Positions 38,911 through 48,090 are shown, numbered from the stretch's first letter. The stretch: DNA of 64,000 nucleotides from Mycobacterium deserti (GCF_025345615.1 NZ_JAODWD010000003.1:496001-560000), one strand, 5' to 3'. The notes: generated by a model from the sequence alone, not told the origin. Program-made: numbers and translations.

Positions 38911-39270
38911 ATGAACACTGCGCGGGCCGCGCTGGTCCACATGTGCAGCGCTGACGACTGGAAATCGGCTCTGGCCGAGGGCGAGCTGCGCCCCGCTTCG
39001 CTGCAGGAGTCCGGCTTCGTACACCTCTCGACGCCCGAGCAGGTGCACCTGCCGGCGAACCGGCTCTACGCCGGTCGCACCGATCTGGTTCTGCTCCGCA
39101 TCGAACACGAACGTCTGTCCTCTCCCATTCGCTGGGAAGCCGGTATCCCGGCCGATCCCGATGGCATGGTGTTCCCACATTTGTACGGTCCGTTGCCGAC
39201 AACTTCTGTGATAAGCGTCACTCCGTACCGGCCGGGCGCCGACGGCCGGTTCGCTCCGCTGGAGGACTAG
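38911..39270 (+). CDS. DUF952 family protein
   Basis: 119 residues from ATG 38911 (MNTARAALVHMCSADDW). Family stretches: GELRPASLQESGFVHLSTPEQV, ADPDGMVFPHLYGPLP. DUF952 proteins are related to a glutathione S-transferase-like or ADP-ribosyl-type fold in some annotations, function unknown. Stop codon shares CTAG with the convergent ridA-like gene. Confidence 0.83.
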   Translation: MNTARAALVHMCSADDWKSALAEGELRPASLQESGFVHLSTPEQVHLPANRLYAGRTDLVLLRIEHERLSSPIRWEAGIPADPDGMVFPHLYGPLPTTSVISVTPYRPGADGRFAPLED

Positions 39271-39674
39271 TCGATCGGGTCGCCTGGGTCGTCGATGTAC
39301 GCGTCGGCCTCGATCTCGACGAGCAGCTCGGGAGCGATGAGCGCGGCCACCTCGACCATGGTCGTCACCGGCTTTATCTCGCCGAAGAATTCGGCGTGCA
39401 CGGCGCCGACCTCCCGCCACAGCGAGATGTCGGTGACGAACATCCGGGTTCGCACCACGTCGGACAGCGATCCACCTGCTTCGCGAAGGGCTACGTCGAT
39501 GCGGTGCAACGCATCCCGCGTCTGCGCGGCGATGTCCGCGCCCGCCCCGGTGGTACCGGCCACCGCGACGAACCGACCGGTGCGCACGGCGCGCGAGTAA
39601 CCGACGGACGCCTCGAAAGCCGACTCGGACGAGATGTTCATGCGGCGCTGCGGCATCGCTTCAAAGTAGTTCAC
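39267..39674 (-). CDS. RidA (YjgF/YER057c/UK114) family protein, Rv2704-like
   Basis: 135 residues from GTG 39674; internal ATGs at 39656 and 39641 are alternatives. RidA proteins hydrolyse reactive enamine/imine intermediates. The conserved Arg is in VVRTRMFVTDISLW and the C-terminal Glu-rich strand LLVEIEADAYI matches the family, though the exact active-site pattern (R-x-C of RidA itself) is absent, so it may belong to a divergent subgroup. Trimeric cytoplasmic protein expected. Confidence 0.85.
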   Translation of the reverse strand: MNYFEAMPQRRMNISSESAFEASVGYSRAVRTGRFVAVAGTTGAGADIAAQTRDALHRIDVALREAGGSLSDVVRTRMFVTDISLWREVGAVHAEFFGEIKPVTTMVEVAALIAPELLVEIEADAYIDDPGDPID

Positions 39675-39712
39675 GCCCGCGGTGTGGACCTGACTCCCTA
39701 CACTTACACATC

Positions 39713-40495
39713 GTGGGCATTTTGTTAGGCCTCGCGCCTTGGATCGTCTATTGGGTTCTCGTCGGCAATGTCCCCTTCACCGTCGCGGTGTTGGTGGCAC
39801 TCGCAGTCGCCGTGGGAGCGTTCACGCTCGGGCGCGTTCGCGGAGGTCCGGGCCGAACGTTGGAAACCGGTGGCCTGGCAACATTTTTGGTGCTCACGGT
39901 GCTCACGTTCGTGCTCGATCAGTCGTTCATGGAGCGATGGATGCAGCCGTTGAGCAATGCCGGCATCTTCCTCGTCGCCCTCACCGGCGCGCTGATCGGC
40001 AAGCCGTTCGTCCGTGAATTCGCCGAAGTGGGCCAGCCGGCACACATCGTCAAGAGCGACCTGTTTGCCAAGATCACCAACTTGCTGACCTGGATTTGGG
40101 TGGCAGCGTTCGGCGGCATGACGGTGTCGTCGGCCATCCCGCCCGTCGTGTACGGCGACGCGACGATCCTCGACACCAAGACGCCGCTGTCGTTCATCTG
40201 CTACTGGGTTGTCCCGTTCGCGCTGTTGGCCGGCGCCGCCTTCGCGACGCGCGTGCTGCCGGACCGAATCGCGGCGGGGGCCGACGACATCGTCCGCAAG
40301 ACGTCGTTCGTCGCGTTCGCCGAGGCGGAGATCGACCAGCTGATCTATCTGGCCCGAGAGCACGCCAACCGGGAAGTGGGGCCCGGCAAGGAGGCGTACG
40401 ACATCAAGATCGGCAGCAAGGGCATACCGCTGACGGGTGACGAAACCCGCGAGTCGTGGCCCTCGACGTACAAGGTGCGCGAGAAGAAGCGCTAG
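39713..40495 (+). CDS. Conserved membrane protein of unknown function
   Basis: 260 residues from GTG 39713. TACACT eight bases before GTG fits a -10, giving a near-leaderless mRNA. Six hydrophobic segments: about 4-18, 22-38, 52-68, 80-95, 128-142 and 158-178. A soluble C-terminus follows (FAEAEIDQLIYLAREHANRE ... YDIKIGSKGIPLTG). No transporter or enzyme motif recognised. Divergent from the RidA-family gene, 38 bases apart. Confidence 0.7.
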   Translation: MGILLGLAPWIVYWVLVGNVPFTVAVLVALAVAVGAFTLGRVRGGPGRTLETGGLATFLVLTVLTFVLDQSFMERWMQPLSNAGIFLVALTGALIGKPFVREFAEVGQPAHIVKSDLFAKITNLLTWIWVAAFGGMTVSSAIPPVVYGDATILDTKTPLSFICYWVVPFALLAGAAFATRVLPDRIAAGADDIVRKTSFVAFAEAEIDQLIYLAREHANREVGPGKEAYDIKIGSKGIPLTGDETRESWPSTYKVREKKR

Positions 40496-40615
40496 ATCGG
40501 GGATGCCTCGACGATGGACACCGGGGTGACGGTGTCGACCACGCGGTCGAGACGGAAACCCGCTCGCTGAGCCCGGCGCGCAGCCGGTTGACCGCGCGGA
40601 CCACGGGCGTCGCCT
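40496..40615. other. 120-bp stretch without a convincing gene
   Basis: Between the membrane protein stop and the DUF1232 stop there is coding-like GC3 pattern on the minus strand: one frame reads ATPVVRAVNRLRAGLSERV and another reads FRLDRVVDTVTPVSIVEASP before a TAG. The frames do not join, so this may be a decayed gene end, a terminator region or chance. No clear hairpin terminator. Confidence 0.35.
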
Positions 40616-41026
40616 CTAGTCCGGCAACCGGCACAGTCGCCGCAGCGCCGCCAGCCCATCGGGCGTGCCGGGCCAGTGCCGAGCGAGCACGTCGGCGCCG
40701 ACGGTCCGGGTGACGGAGCGCAGCACCAGCGCGACGATGATCGCGTCGTCTGCGTAGCCCAGTACCGGGATGAAGTCCGGTATCAAATCGATCGGTAATG
40801 CCAGGTAGCCGAGCAGCAACGCCAGCCAAACCCGAACGCGCCGTGGCAGATTCGGGTCGGCGGCCAATCGCTTGAGCAGGCGCAGGATGTCCGGCAGCAG
40901 CCGCAGTGCGTCGCGCAGGCCGCTGTCATCGGGCCGAGTGGTCCACAACGTGACCACCAGAACCAACCACATCACCAGCACGCCGCCGGCGATGCTCAGC
41001 GGGATTGACCACCAGTCGGACCACAC
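40616..41026 (-). CDS. YkvA/DUF1232 family membrane protein
   Basis: 136 residues from a GTG. One N-terminal helix (SIAGGVLVMWLVLVVTLW), then the DUF1232 core LLGYLALPIDLIPDFIPVLG with the family signature P-x-D-x-x-P-D. A further hydrophobic segment follows (DDAIIVALVLRSV). Function unknown. It lies 24 bases downstream of... rather after the sigA-side gap: its start is 24 bases from the sigA stop, with both genes on the minus strand, so it may be read through from sigA. Confidence 0.82.
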   Translation of the reverse strand: MWSDWWSIPLSIAGGVLVMWLVLVVTLWTTRPDDSGLRDALRLLPDILRLLKRLAADPNLPRRVRVWLALLLGYLALPIDLIPDFIPVLGYADDAIIVALVLRSVTRTVGADVLARHWPGTPDGLAALRRLCRLPD

Positions 41027-41050
41027 GTGACTAATGTCGCGAGTGGTCGC

Positions 41051-42574
41051 CTAGTCCAGGTAGTCGCGCAGCACCTGAGACCGACTGGGGTGGCGCAACT
41101 TCGACATCGTCTTGCTCTCGATCTGCCGGATGCGCTCACGCGTCACGCCGTAAACCTGACCGATCTCGTCCAGGGTCCGGGGCTGACCGTCAGTGAGGCC
41201 GAATCGCAGCCGGACCACGCCGGCCTCGCGCTCGGACAACGTCTCCAGCACCGACTGCAGCTGATCCTGAAGCAGCGTGAAGCTCACCGCGTCGACGGCC
41301 ACCACGGCCTCGGAATCCTCGATGAAATCGCCGAGCTGCGAGTCGCCTTCGTCGCCGATCGTCTGGTCCAGCGAGATCGGCTCACGCGCGTACTGCTGGA
41401 TCTCCAGCACCTTCTCCGGCGTGATGTCCATCTCTTTGGCCAGCTCTTCTGGCGTGGGCTCGCGGCCCAGGTCCTGCAGCAGCTCACGCTGGATGCGGCC
41501 GAGCTTGTTGATGACCTCGACCATGTGCACTGGAATTCGGATGGTGCGGGCCTGGTCGGCCATCGCGCGGGTGATCGCCTGCCGGATCCACCATGTGGCG
41601 TAGGTCGAGAACTTGTAGCCCTTGGTGTAATCGAACTTCTCGACGGCACGGATCAGACCCAGGTTGCCTTCCTGGATCAGGTCGAGGAACGCCATGCCAC
41701 GGCCGGTGTAGCGCTTGGCCAGTGACACCACCAGACGCAGGTTCGCTTCCAGCAGATGGTTTTTCGCGCGGTCGCCGTCACGGCAGATCCACATCATGTC
41801 GCGGCGCTGCGCGGCGGGCAGCTTCTCGCCCTTGTCCGCCAGCTCGGCCATGAGCTGGGTGGCGTACAGGCCGGCCTCGATGCGCTTGGCGAGCTCGACC
41901 TCTTCCTCGGCATTGAGCAGCGCGACCTTGCCGATCTGCTTGAGGTAAGCACGCACAGAGTCGGCCGATGCCGTGAGCTCGGCGTCCTTGCGGGCCTGGC
42001 GCAGCGCCTCGGACTCCTCCTCGTCCCAGACGAAGTCACCGGAGGCCTTGTCCTTGTCGCTGGGCTCGGGGATGTCGTCGTCCTCGACGACGGCGGGCTT
42101 CGCCTTCGTCACCTTGGCGGCCGGCTCGGCTTCGGCGGTGTCCCCGGCGCTGCCGTCCACGGCCGCGTCGTCGTCGACTTCGAGATCTTCCAGATCGATG
42201 TCGGCCTCTTCGACCTCGATGACATCGCCGGGCTCGGCTTCGAGGTCTTCGGTTGCCAGCTCGTCGGTCTCGAGATCGGCCGCGGTGGTGTCCGGCTCGC
42301 CCGACGTGGCCTTCTTCGCCCGGCCCTTGGGAGCGGCGGCGGCCTTGGTCTTCGGTGCGCGCTTGGCGGGAGCGGCCTTGGTCGCGGCCGTCTTGGCGGG
42401 CTTAGCCGCCGAACGGCTCTTCGCCGCGGTACCTGACGCGGGAGTCTTGGCGGCCTTCTTGGCTGGTGCCGCTCCGTTAGCGGCCTTGGCCGCCGAGGCC
42501 TTCTTCGCGGGGGTCTTGGTAGCGGTGCGCTTCACCGGCTCGTCGGTTGCCGGGCTTGCCTTTGTCGCTGCCAC
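41051..42574 (-). CDS. sigA: Primary sigma factor SigA
   Basis: The housekeeping RNA polymerase sigma subunit. GTG 42574 with AAAGGG upstream gives 507 residues beginning [17 protein letters not shown], as in other mycobacterial SigA. The first ~200 residues are Ala/Lys-rich then acidic (region 1.1 type). The core follows: [20 protein letters not shown] (1.2), [20 protein letters not shown] (2), [15 protein letters not shown] (2.4), and [20 protein letters not shown] (4.2). Divided from ppgK by 182 bases that include a candidate -10. Confidence 0.98.
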   Translation of the reverse strand: MAATKASPATDEPVKRTATKTPAKKASAAKAANGAAPAKKAAKTPASGTAAKSRSAAKPAKTAATKAAPAKRAPKTKAAAAPKGRAKKATSGEPDTTAADLETDELATEDLEAEPGDVIEVEEADIDLEDLEVDDDAAVDGSAGDTAEAEPAAKVTKAKPAVVEDDDIPEPSDKDKASGDFVWDEEESEALRQARKDAELTASADSVRAYLKQIGKVALLNAEEEVELAKRIEAGLYATQLMAELADKGEKLPAAQRRDMMWICRDGDRAKNHLLEANLRLVVSLAKRYTGRGMAFLDLIQEGNLGLIRAVEKFDYTKGYKFSTYATWWIRQAITRAMADQARTIRIPVHMVEVINKLGRIQRELLQDLGREPTPEELAKEMDITPEKVLEIQQYAREPISLDQTIGDEGDSQLGDFIEDSEAVVAVDAVSFTLLQDQLQSVLETLSEREAGVVRLRFGLTDGQPRTLDEIGQVYGVTRERIRQIESKTMSKLRHPSRSQVLRDYLD

Positions 42575-42694
42575 GTACACCCTTTCGTCTTGCTGGAATC
42601 CGGTGGGCATGGTCGTGCGCCATCAGAAAATGTCGGCTGTCGGATATCGGCGGTTTTGATGTCGCCGCTATCCGGGCTGCGGCCGCCGTTGACC

Positions 42695-42700
42695 ATTGTA
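42695..42700 (-). promoter_or_regulatory. Candidate -10 element of sigA
   Basis: Read on the minus strand: TACAAT, about 120 bases upstream of the sigA GTG. It is the best TANNNT in the ppgK-sigA gap; no good -35 is seen, so the assignment is tentative. Confidence 0.35.
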
Positions 42701-42756
42701 ACGACAGTGTGTGCTGTTGCCGCCCTGAGCGGCAAATCCATGGGTTCCGCGCGTGG

Positions 42757-43557
42757 CTACTTGGCAGTAGCTGTGACGTCGACGTCGGCGGCCATCGCCG
42801 CACCGACGATGCCTGCGGTGTTCTGGAGGGCCGCCGCCACCACCGGTACACGGTTCTTCAACAGCGGAACCCACTTGTCGGCCTTGCGGCTGATTCCGCC
42901 GCCGGCGATGAACAGGTCGGGCCAGATCGCGTTCTCGATCGCCACCAGCACCTTGGTGACCTCCTGGGTCCAGCGCTCGTAGCTCCAGTCCTTGCGTTCC
43001 TTGACCGACGACGCCGCGCGATGCTCGGCCTCCTTGCCGCCGACCTCGATGTGGCCGAACTCCGTGTTGGGCAGCAGCACGCCGTTGTGGATCACCGCCG
43101 AACCGATGCCGGTGCCGAAGGTCAGCAGCACGATGACCCCGGTGTTGTCCCTGCCTGCGCCGAACTTCTCCTCGGCCAGTCCGGCGGCGTCGGCGTCGTT
43201 GAGGACGGTGACCGGCTGGCCGTCCAGCGCCGCGGCGAACGCGTCGCGCACGTTCACCCCGAGCCAGCGCTTGTCGACGTTGGCGGCGGTGCGCACGATC
43301 CCGTTGTCAACCACTCCGGGATAGGTGACGCCGAGTTTCTCGGTCCACCCGAACTCCTTGACCACCGCGGCGACGGTCTGGGCGACGGCGTCGGGGGTGG
43401 CCGGTTGGGGGGTCTCGAGCTTGAAGCGCTCGCCGATCAGTTGCCCGGTGTCCAGGTCGACGATGCCGCCTTTGACACCGCTGCCGCCCACGTCGATGCC
43501 GAATCCGCGGCGCTGACCCCCTCCGGTCGTGGCAGCGGGGGACTCGGTGGCGGACAT
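42757..43557 (-). CDS. ppgK: Polyphosphate/ATP glucokinase
   Basis: Phosphorylates glucose with polyphosphate (preferred in this family) or ATP. 266 residues of the ROK fold: GFGIDVGGSGVKGGIVDLDT (phosphate-1 loop), TVLNDADAAGLAEEKFG with the catalytic Asp, and TFGTGIGSAVIHNG (phosphate-2). Located between sigA and suhB as in other mycobacteria. Divergent from suhB; the 91-bp gap holds both promoters. Confidence 0.96.
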   Translation of the reverse strand: MSATESPAATTGGGQRRGFGIDVGGSGVKGGIVDLDTGQLIGERFKLETPQPATPDAVAQTVAAVVKEFGWTEKLGVTYPGVVDNGIVRTAANVDKRWLGVNVRDAFAAALDGQPVTVLNDADAAGLAEEKFGAGRDNTGVIVLLTFGTGIGSAVIHNGVLLPNTEFGHIEVGGKEAEHRAASSVKERKDWSYERWTQEVTKVLVAIENAIWPDLFIAGGGISRKADKWVPLLKNRVPVVAAALQNTAGIVGAAMAADVDVTATAK

Positions 43558-43648
43558 CGGCGCTCCTTCAGTTCAGCCCGGCAGTGCGACGCGCAGCACA
43601 ACCTTAGTGGCTCGATACCTCGTGTGCTGCGATAGAGCAGTGGTCGAC

Positions 43649-44482
43649 ATGGACACCGATCCCGTCTTGCTGCGCTCGCTTGCCGAGCGACTCGCCGCCG
43701 AGGCCGCGGACTTCGTGCGGCGCCGCCGTGCCGAGGTCTTCGGCGACGGGCACCGCGACAACCCCGCGTCGGCGGTGCGCGCCAAGAGCACACCGACCGA
43801 CCCCGTCACGGTCGTCGACACCGAAACCGAACGGTTGCTGCGCGAGCGCCTGGCCGAACTGCGCCCGGGCGAGCACGTCTTCGGCGAGGAGGAGGGCGGC
43901 ACCCCCGCCAGCGCCGACGGTCGGCTGACGTGGGTACTGGACCCCATCGACGGCACGGTCAACTTCGTCTACGGCCTCGAGATGTACGCGGTGTCGGTGG
44001 GTGTGCAACGCGAGGGCGTGTCGGTGGCCGGCGCGGTCGCCAACGTGGCGGCCGGCGCGGTGTACTCGGCCGCGGTGGGCCACGGTGCGCATCTGCTGCG
44101 GGCGGGTGTGACGACGCCACTGCGGACCACCGGCGCCACCGAGCTGTCGATGTCGTTGGTGGGCACCGGCTTTTCGTACGATCCCGCGCAGCGGGTCCGG
44201 CAGGCCGGGATCCTCGCCACGCTGCTGCCGGAGGTGCGCGACGTGCGGCGCATGGGGTCGTGCGCGCTCGATCTGTGCATGGTGGCCGCGGGCCAGATCG
44301 ACGGGTATTACGAAGACGGCGTCCACGTCTGGGACTGGGCCGCAGGCGCATTGATCGCCGCCGAGGCCGGAGCGGCGGTGCGGCTGCCGCCCGCCGAGGG
44401 AGATGCCGGCTTCGTGGTCGCGGCCGCGCCGGGCATCGCCGACGCCCTCAACGAGGCATTGCTGCGCGCCGGCGCGCCCTAG
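43649..44482 (+). CDS. suhB: Inositol-1-monophosphatase SuhB
   Basis: Mg2+-dependent phosphatase that makes myo-inositol for phosphatidylinositol, mannosides and mycothiol. 277 residues from ATG 43649 (GTG 43640 possible). Metal-binding motifs: GEEEGG, WVLDPIDGTVNFVYG, and VHVWDWAAGALIAAEAG. Length and motif order are normal for the family. Confidence 0.95.
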   Translation: MDTDPVLLRSLAERLAAEAADFVRRRRAEVFGDGHRDNPASAVRAKSTPTDPVTVVDTETERLLRERLAELRPGEHVFGEEEGGTPASADGRLTWVLDPIDGTVNFVYGLEMYAVSVGVQREGVSVAGAVANVAAGAVYSAAVGHGAHLLRAGVTTPLRTTGATELSMSLVGTGFSYDPAQRVRQAGILATLLPEVRDVRRMGSCALDLCMVAAGQIDGYYEDGVHVWDWAAGALIAAEAGAAVRLPPAEGDAGFVVAAAPGIADALNEALLRAGAP

Positions 44483-44509
44483 GTCGATTCATCGGCGCTG
44501 CAACGACAG

Positions 44510-45166
44510 TCAGCATGCCGCGGTGTGAATCTCCGACAACAGCGCCCCGTCGGCGGCTTGCGTCGCATCCGGGCGGAGGCTGGCCAGCACCGCGTCGATG
44601 TCGTCGCCGCGACTGAGTTCGCTGAACCCCGTGCCGATCGCGAAGTCGACCGTGTCGTCGCTGCGTTGGTCCTGGTAGAGCTCGGTGCACGGGGCGACGA
44701 GCCAGACCGCCGCGGCGGCGGCGCGGCCCGACGGACCGAACCGGATCTGGCCCTGGCACTCGAGTCGGGCGTTGACATAGATGGGGTCGTTGGCCGCCGT
44801 CGGCTCGGCGAACCCGAGGTCGCGCAGCGCGCCGGCCACTTCGGCGGCCTGCCCACCCTGCCCGCTGGCGTTGAAGACCCGGATCCTCGTGTCGGCGAGC
44901 TTGGCCGGCATGACCTCGGTCATGTCGGCGCGGGACACCTGCTCGCCCAGTGCCGGGGGCGGCGCATTCGGATCGGTCGCCGCCGGCGGCGGGTTGCACA
45001 CTGCGGCTTCCTGGACCTCGGCGGTTTGGTTCAGCGCGACGGTCCACACCAGGAGCGTGACGACGGCTAGGGCGACGAACATCAGGATGCCCGGCAGGAA
45101 ATTGCGCCGGCGGAACGGTCGACCGTGCCTGTCGAAGGCGGTGCCGTCAGTGATTTGCGCGACCAC
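44510..45166 (-). CDS. cei: Cell envelope integrity protein Cei
   Basis: 218 residues. A single N-terminal helix (ILMFVALAVVTLLVWTVAL, ~27-45) anchors the protein; the rest is an exported LytR_C-type domain with RIRVFNASGQGGQAAEVAGA, a pattern of the LytR-CpsA-Psr C-terminal family. Cys residues at about 57, 133, 153 and the last residue could form disulfides. Matches Rv2700, required for envelope integrity and virulence. Starts at GTG 45166 directly at the predicted transcription start. Convergent with suhB. Confidence 0.9.
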   Translation of the reverse strand: MVAQITDGTAFDRHGRPFRRRNFLPGILMFVALAVVTLLVWTVALNQTAEVQEAAVCNPPPAATDPNAPPPALGEQVSRADMTEVMPAKLADTRIRVFNASGQGGQAAEVAGALRDLGFAEPTAANDPIYVNARLECQGQIRFGPSGRAAAAAVWLVAPCTELYQDQRSDDTVDFAIGTGFSELSRGDDIDAVLASLRPDATQAADGALLSEIHTAAC

Positions 45167-45172
45167 GTGAGC

Positions 45173-45178
45173 ACTCTA
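45173..45178 (-). promoter_or_regulatory. -10 element of cei giving a leaderless mRNA
   Basis: TAGAGT (minus strand) is followed by six bases and then the GTG start codon, so +1 would be the G of GTG. No ribosome site precedes the GTG. Both facts agree with leaderless translation. Confidence 0.6.
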
Positions 45179-45331
45179 CGGCGCTCGTAGCTGCACGCTT
45201 CCAGCGGCACCATCAGTGTTGTGACATAAATCACAGAAGAACGGGTACCAATACGGGCACGAATCATTTGGCGCATGCGTTCGACGCTGGTACAAAGCTC
45301 TGCTGCAAGGCTTCACGGAGGGGACGAGACG

Positions 45332-45634
45332 ATGGCTACCGATTACGACGCCCCGCGGCGCACCGAGAGCGACGAGGTTTCCGAGGATTCGCTCGAGGAA
45401 CTGAAGGCGCGCCGCAACGAGGCGCAGTCGGCGGTGGTGGACGTCGACGAGTCCGAATCCGCGGAGAATTTCGAACTTCCCGGCGCCGACCTGTCCGGCG
45501 AGGAGTTGTCGGTACGGGTCGTCCCGAAGCAGGCCGACGAGTTCACCTGCTCGAGTTGCTTCCTGGTGCATCACCGCAGCCGTCTGGCCAGCGAGAAGAA
45601 CGGCATGATGATCTGCTCGGACTGCGCCGCCTGA
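45332..45634 (+). CDS. DUF4193 family zinc-ribbon protein (Rv2699c-like)
   Basis: 100 residues from ATG 45332, with GGAGGGGACGAG just upstream. The N-terminal half is acidic; the C-terminal half carries CSSCFLVHHRSRLA and ICSDCAA, four cysteines for a zinc site. The family is almost universal in actinobacteria; function unknown. Divergent from cei (165-bp gap with AT-richer centre around 45220-45250, promoter likely). Confidence 0.88.
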   Translation: MATDYDAPRRTESDEVSEDSLEELKARRNEAQSAVVDVDESESAENFELPGADLSGEELSVRVVPKQADEFTCSSCFLVHHRSRLASEKNGMMICSDCAA

Positions 45635-45639
45635 GACTG

Positions 45640-46116
45640 CTAGTCCTTCAGGGCTGCCAGCACCCGGTCCGGGCGGCGGCAGCTCACCAGCCAGTACGGA
45701 GTCGGATCGTCGGGATCGTCGAGCACAAGCAGAACCATCGGGCCGACCCATGCCCGGTGCACGACGAACGCGGCCGGGTCGAGCTGGCGGCCCAGCGCGG
45801 CGGATTTCGCGCTCCGCGGCACCTCGGCCGAGCGCGACACGACACTGACCGGAAGATGCGCCGCGCCTACCCAGAGTTCGACGGCGTCGGTTGTGCCCAT
45901 CACCCGCACCTCGGTCTTGCCCATCCACAGCAGTGCGACAGCCGCGACCGGCAGCAACACCGCATACGGCAGCCAGATCGGCAACGCCGGCACGCCCTGA
46001 TTGACCTCGAGTGCGATGAGTGCGGCCAAGCCGAAGCCCGGCAGCCACCACCACCACGGCACCCACAACCGTTCGCGGTAACGCACGGTTTGCGACGTGG
46101 CGCGCGTGTCGGACAC
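45640..46116 (-). CDS. DUF3093 membrane protein (Rv2698-like)
   Basis: 158 residues from GTG 46116. Begins [20 protein letters not shown], the DUF3093 signature, with two membrane helices (~20-36 and ~45-62). The rest is a small soluble beta domain ending [13 protein letters not shown]. Function unknown. Near-leaderless: TACTCT ends seven bases before GTG. Convergent with the DUF4193 gene (5-base gap) and divergent from dut. Confidence 0.82.
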   Translation of the reverse strand: MSDTRATSQTVRYRERLWVPWWWWLPGFGLAALIALEVNQGVPALPIWLPYAVLLPVAAVALLWMGKTEVRVMGTTDAVELWVGAAHLPVSVVSRSAEVPRSAKSAALGRQLDPAAFVVHRAWVGPMVLLVLDDPDDPTPYWLVSCRRPDRVLAALKD

Positions 46117-46124
46117 GCGGCCAA

Positions 46125-46133
46125 GAGTAATCT
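46125..46133. promoter_or_regulatory. Overlapping divergent -10 elements of dut and the DUF3093 gene
   Basis: On the plus strand TAATCT (46128-46133) lies eight bases before dut GTG 46142; on the minus strand TACTCT (46130-46125) lies eight bases before GTG 46116. The hexamers share three base pairs within a 25-bp gap, so the two promoters should exclude each other. Confidence 0.5.
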
Positions 46134-46141
46134 CTGACGTC

Positions 46142-46606
46142 GTGTCCACCACTCTGGCCGTCGTGCGCCTGGACCGAGAACTGCCGATGCCCAGCCGCGC
46201 CCATGATGGCGACGCAGGCGTCGACCTCTTCAGCGCGCTCGACATCGAACTCGCGCCCGGCGAGCGCGCGCTCGTGCCGACCGGGATTGCGGTCGCGGTC
46301 CCGCACGGGATGGTCGGATTGGTGCACCCGCGTTCGGGTTTGGCTGCGCGCGTGGGCCTTTCGATCGTCAACAGTCCGGGCACCATCGACGCCGGCTATC
46401 GGGGCGAGGTCAAGGTCTCGCTGATCAACCTCGATCCTCGTGAGCCCATCGTCGTGAGCCGCGGCGACCGGATCGCGCAGCTGTTGATCCAGCGGGTGGA
46501 GCTGCCCGAGCTGGTCGAGGTGACGTCATTTGACGAAGCGGGCCTTTCTGACACTTCCCGTGGCGATGGCGGCCACGGTTCCTCCGGCGGACATGCGAGT
46601 TTGTGA
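46142..46606 (+). CDS. dut: dUTP pyrophosphatase
   Basis: Hydrolyses dUTP to dUMP, protecting DNA from uracil. 154 residues, the usual mycobacterial length. The five Dut motifs are present: [42 protein letters not shown], and the Gly-rich [12 protein letters not shown] tail. Starts at GTG 46142 right after a -10 hexamer. The stop overlaps the start of the DUF3710 gene. Confidence 0.97.
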   Translation: MSTTLAVVRLDRELPMPSRAHDGDAGVDLFSALDIELAPGERALVPTGIAVAVPHGMVGLVHPRSGLAARVGLSIVNSPGTIDAGYRGEVKVSLINLDPREPIVVSRGDRIAQLLIQRVELPELVEVTSFDEAGLSDTSRGDGGHGSSGGHASL

Positions 46607-47364
46607 TGGCATTCGGTAAGCGGCGCAACGACGACAAGGGCGACATCGGCGACGAGGTCACGACGACGCCCGACCCGGACGACGGCGACCTCGACGGTCC
46701 GTTCGACGAAGACGACTTCGACGATCCGGCGGCCGCGGCGGTCGGGCGCCTCGATCTGGGGTCGGTGTTGATCCCGATGCCCGAGGCCGGCCAAGTCCAG
46801 GTCGAGCTCTCGCAGCAGGGGGTGCCCAGCGCGGTCTGGGTCGTCACGCCCAACGGCCGGTTCACCATCGCCGCCTACGCCGCGCCCAAGACCGCCGGCC
46901 TGTGGCGCGACGTCGCTACCGAACTCGCCGACTCACTGCGCAAGGACGTCGGGAAGGTCAGCATCGAGGACGGTCCGTGGGGCCGCGAGGTCGTCGGCAT
47001 CGCCGCGCCTGACCAGGGTGGCCAGACCGGCGTGGTGCGCTTCATCGGCGTCGACGGCTACCGGTGGATGATCCGCTGCGTCGTCAACGGCGCGCAGGAC
47101 AAGATCGACGCGTTGGCCCAGGAAGCGCGAGATGCGTTGACCGACACCGTTGTTCGTCGCGGCGACACCCCCTTGCCGGTCCGCACGCCGCTGCCCGTGC
47201 AGCTGCCCGAGCCGATGGCGAATCAACTGCGGGCCGCGGCCGAGCAGGCCGCGGCCCAGCAAGCGCAGCAGGGCGACGCAGCGCCGGCGCCTCCCGAGCC
47301 GGCCGCGCGGCGAAGTGCCCAGGGCTCGGCCATGCAGCAATTGCGCACCATCACGGGCGGGTAG
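46606..47364 (+). CDS. DUF3710 family protein (Rv2696c-like)
   Basis: About 252 residues; ATG 46606 or GTG 46603, both overlapping the dut stop. Acidic N-terminus (residues 8-45), then the DUF3710 core LGSVLIPMPEAGQVQVEL ... GPWGREVVGIAAPD ... GVDGYRWMIRCVVNGAQDK. The C-terminus is Ala/Gln/Pro rich. Soluble, function unknown, conserved beside dut in actinobacteria. Confidence 0.87.
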   Translation: MAFGKRRNDDKGDIGDEVTTTPDPDDGDLDGPFDEDDFDDPAAAAVGRLDLGSVLIPMPEAGQVQVELSQQGVPSAVWVVTPNGRFTIAAYAAPKTAGLWRDVATELADSLRKDVGKVSIEDGPWGREVVGIAAPDQGGQTGVVRFIGVDGYRWMIRCVVNGAQDKIDALAQEARDALTDTVVRRGDTPLPVRTPLPVQLPEPMANQLRAAAEQAAAQQAQQGDAAPAPPEPAARRSAQGSAMQQLRTITGG

Positions 47365-47373
47365 ATCTCGGCG

Positions 47374-48090
47374 TCAAGGGCCCTGATGGGTAGCCGCCGC
47401 CTGTAAGGCCGCCACGCATGCTGCGCCGAGCACAGCCGGGTCGGCACCCATGTCGTCGAGTGTGACGGTGCGCAACGCGGCCAGGGGCGCGGCCGACACC
47501 CACTCCAACGCCACCTCGAGCGGGTGCACCGGATCGTCGGTGGCGGCCGCGACGCCCATCGGCACCGCGAGCCGCTCCAACGCGGCGCGGCTCGGCGCGA
47601 CGTAAGCGGCGGCCTGCTCCATGGCCTCCGGCAGCGACGGCCACTGCCCGGCCCACGACCGGGTCAACTCGTCGGCGAGCCACTGCGGGCTCGACGCCCG
47701 CATCGCCGCGGTGGTCGCGCCCAATCCGTCGCGGCGCAGCGCCTCGGCGGAGTGGCGCGCCGTCAGCGCCGCCGGAGCGGACTGCGGCGCACCGGTCCAC
47801 GCCGGCAACGCGGCCATCACGGCCACCGCGCGGCTCGGACGGGCCAGCGCCCATTCCACGGCCACCGCGGCGCCGATCGACACGCCACCGACAGCGATCG
47901 GCGCGGATCGTGCGGCTTGGTCGAGTGCCGCGCGGTAGCCGTCGACAAGGCGGTGCGGCTGCGGCGGCGGGGTCACAAGCGACGCGCCCAGTTCGTGCAG
48001 CGCGCCGGAAAAAGCGCGGAAGACGTAGTCGTCGTCGGAGCCGGTGCCGGGCAGCAGAACCGCCGTGACACCTCGGAGATTGACCGGCAT
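47374..48090 (-). CDS. Alpha/beta hydrolase-like protein (Rv2695-like)
   Basis: 238 residues from ATG 48090. TAVLLPGTGSDDDYVF near the N-terminus and the elbow GGVSIGAAVAVEWAL (Ser as nucleophile) show the hydrolase fold; MGVAAATDDPVHPLE probably holds the acid. The catalytic His is not obvious. Convergent with the DUF3710 gene (9-base gap). Substrate unknown. Confidence 0.78.
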   Translation of the reverse strand: MPVNLRGVTAVLLPGTGSDDDYVFRAFSGALHELGASLVTPPPQPHRLVDGYRAALDQAARSAPIAVGGVSIGAAVAVEWALARPSRAVAVMAALPAWTGAPQSAPAALTARHSAEALRRDGLGATTAAMRASSPQWLADELTRSWAGQWPSLPEAMEQAAAYVAPSRAALERLAVPMGVAAATDDPVHPLEVALEWVSAAPLAALRTVTLDDMGADPAVLGAACVAALQAAATHQGP

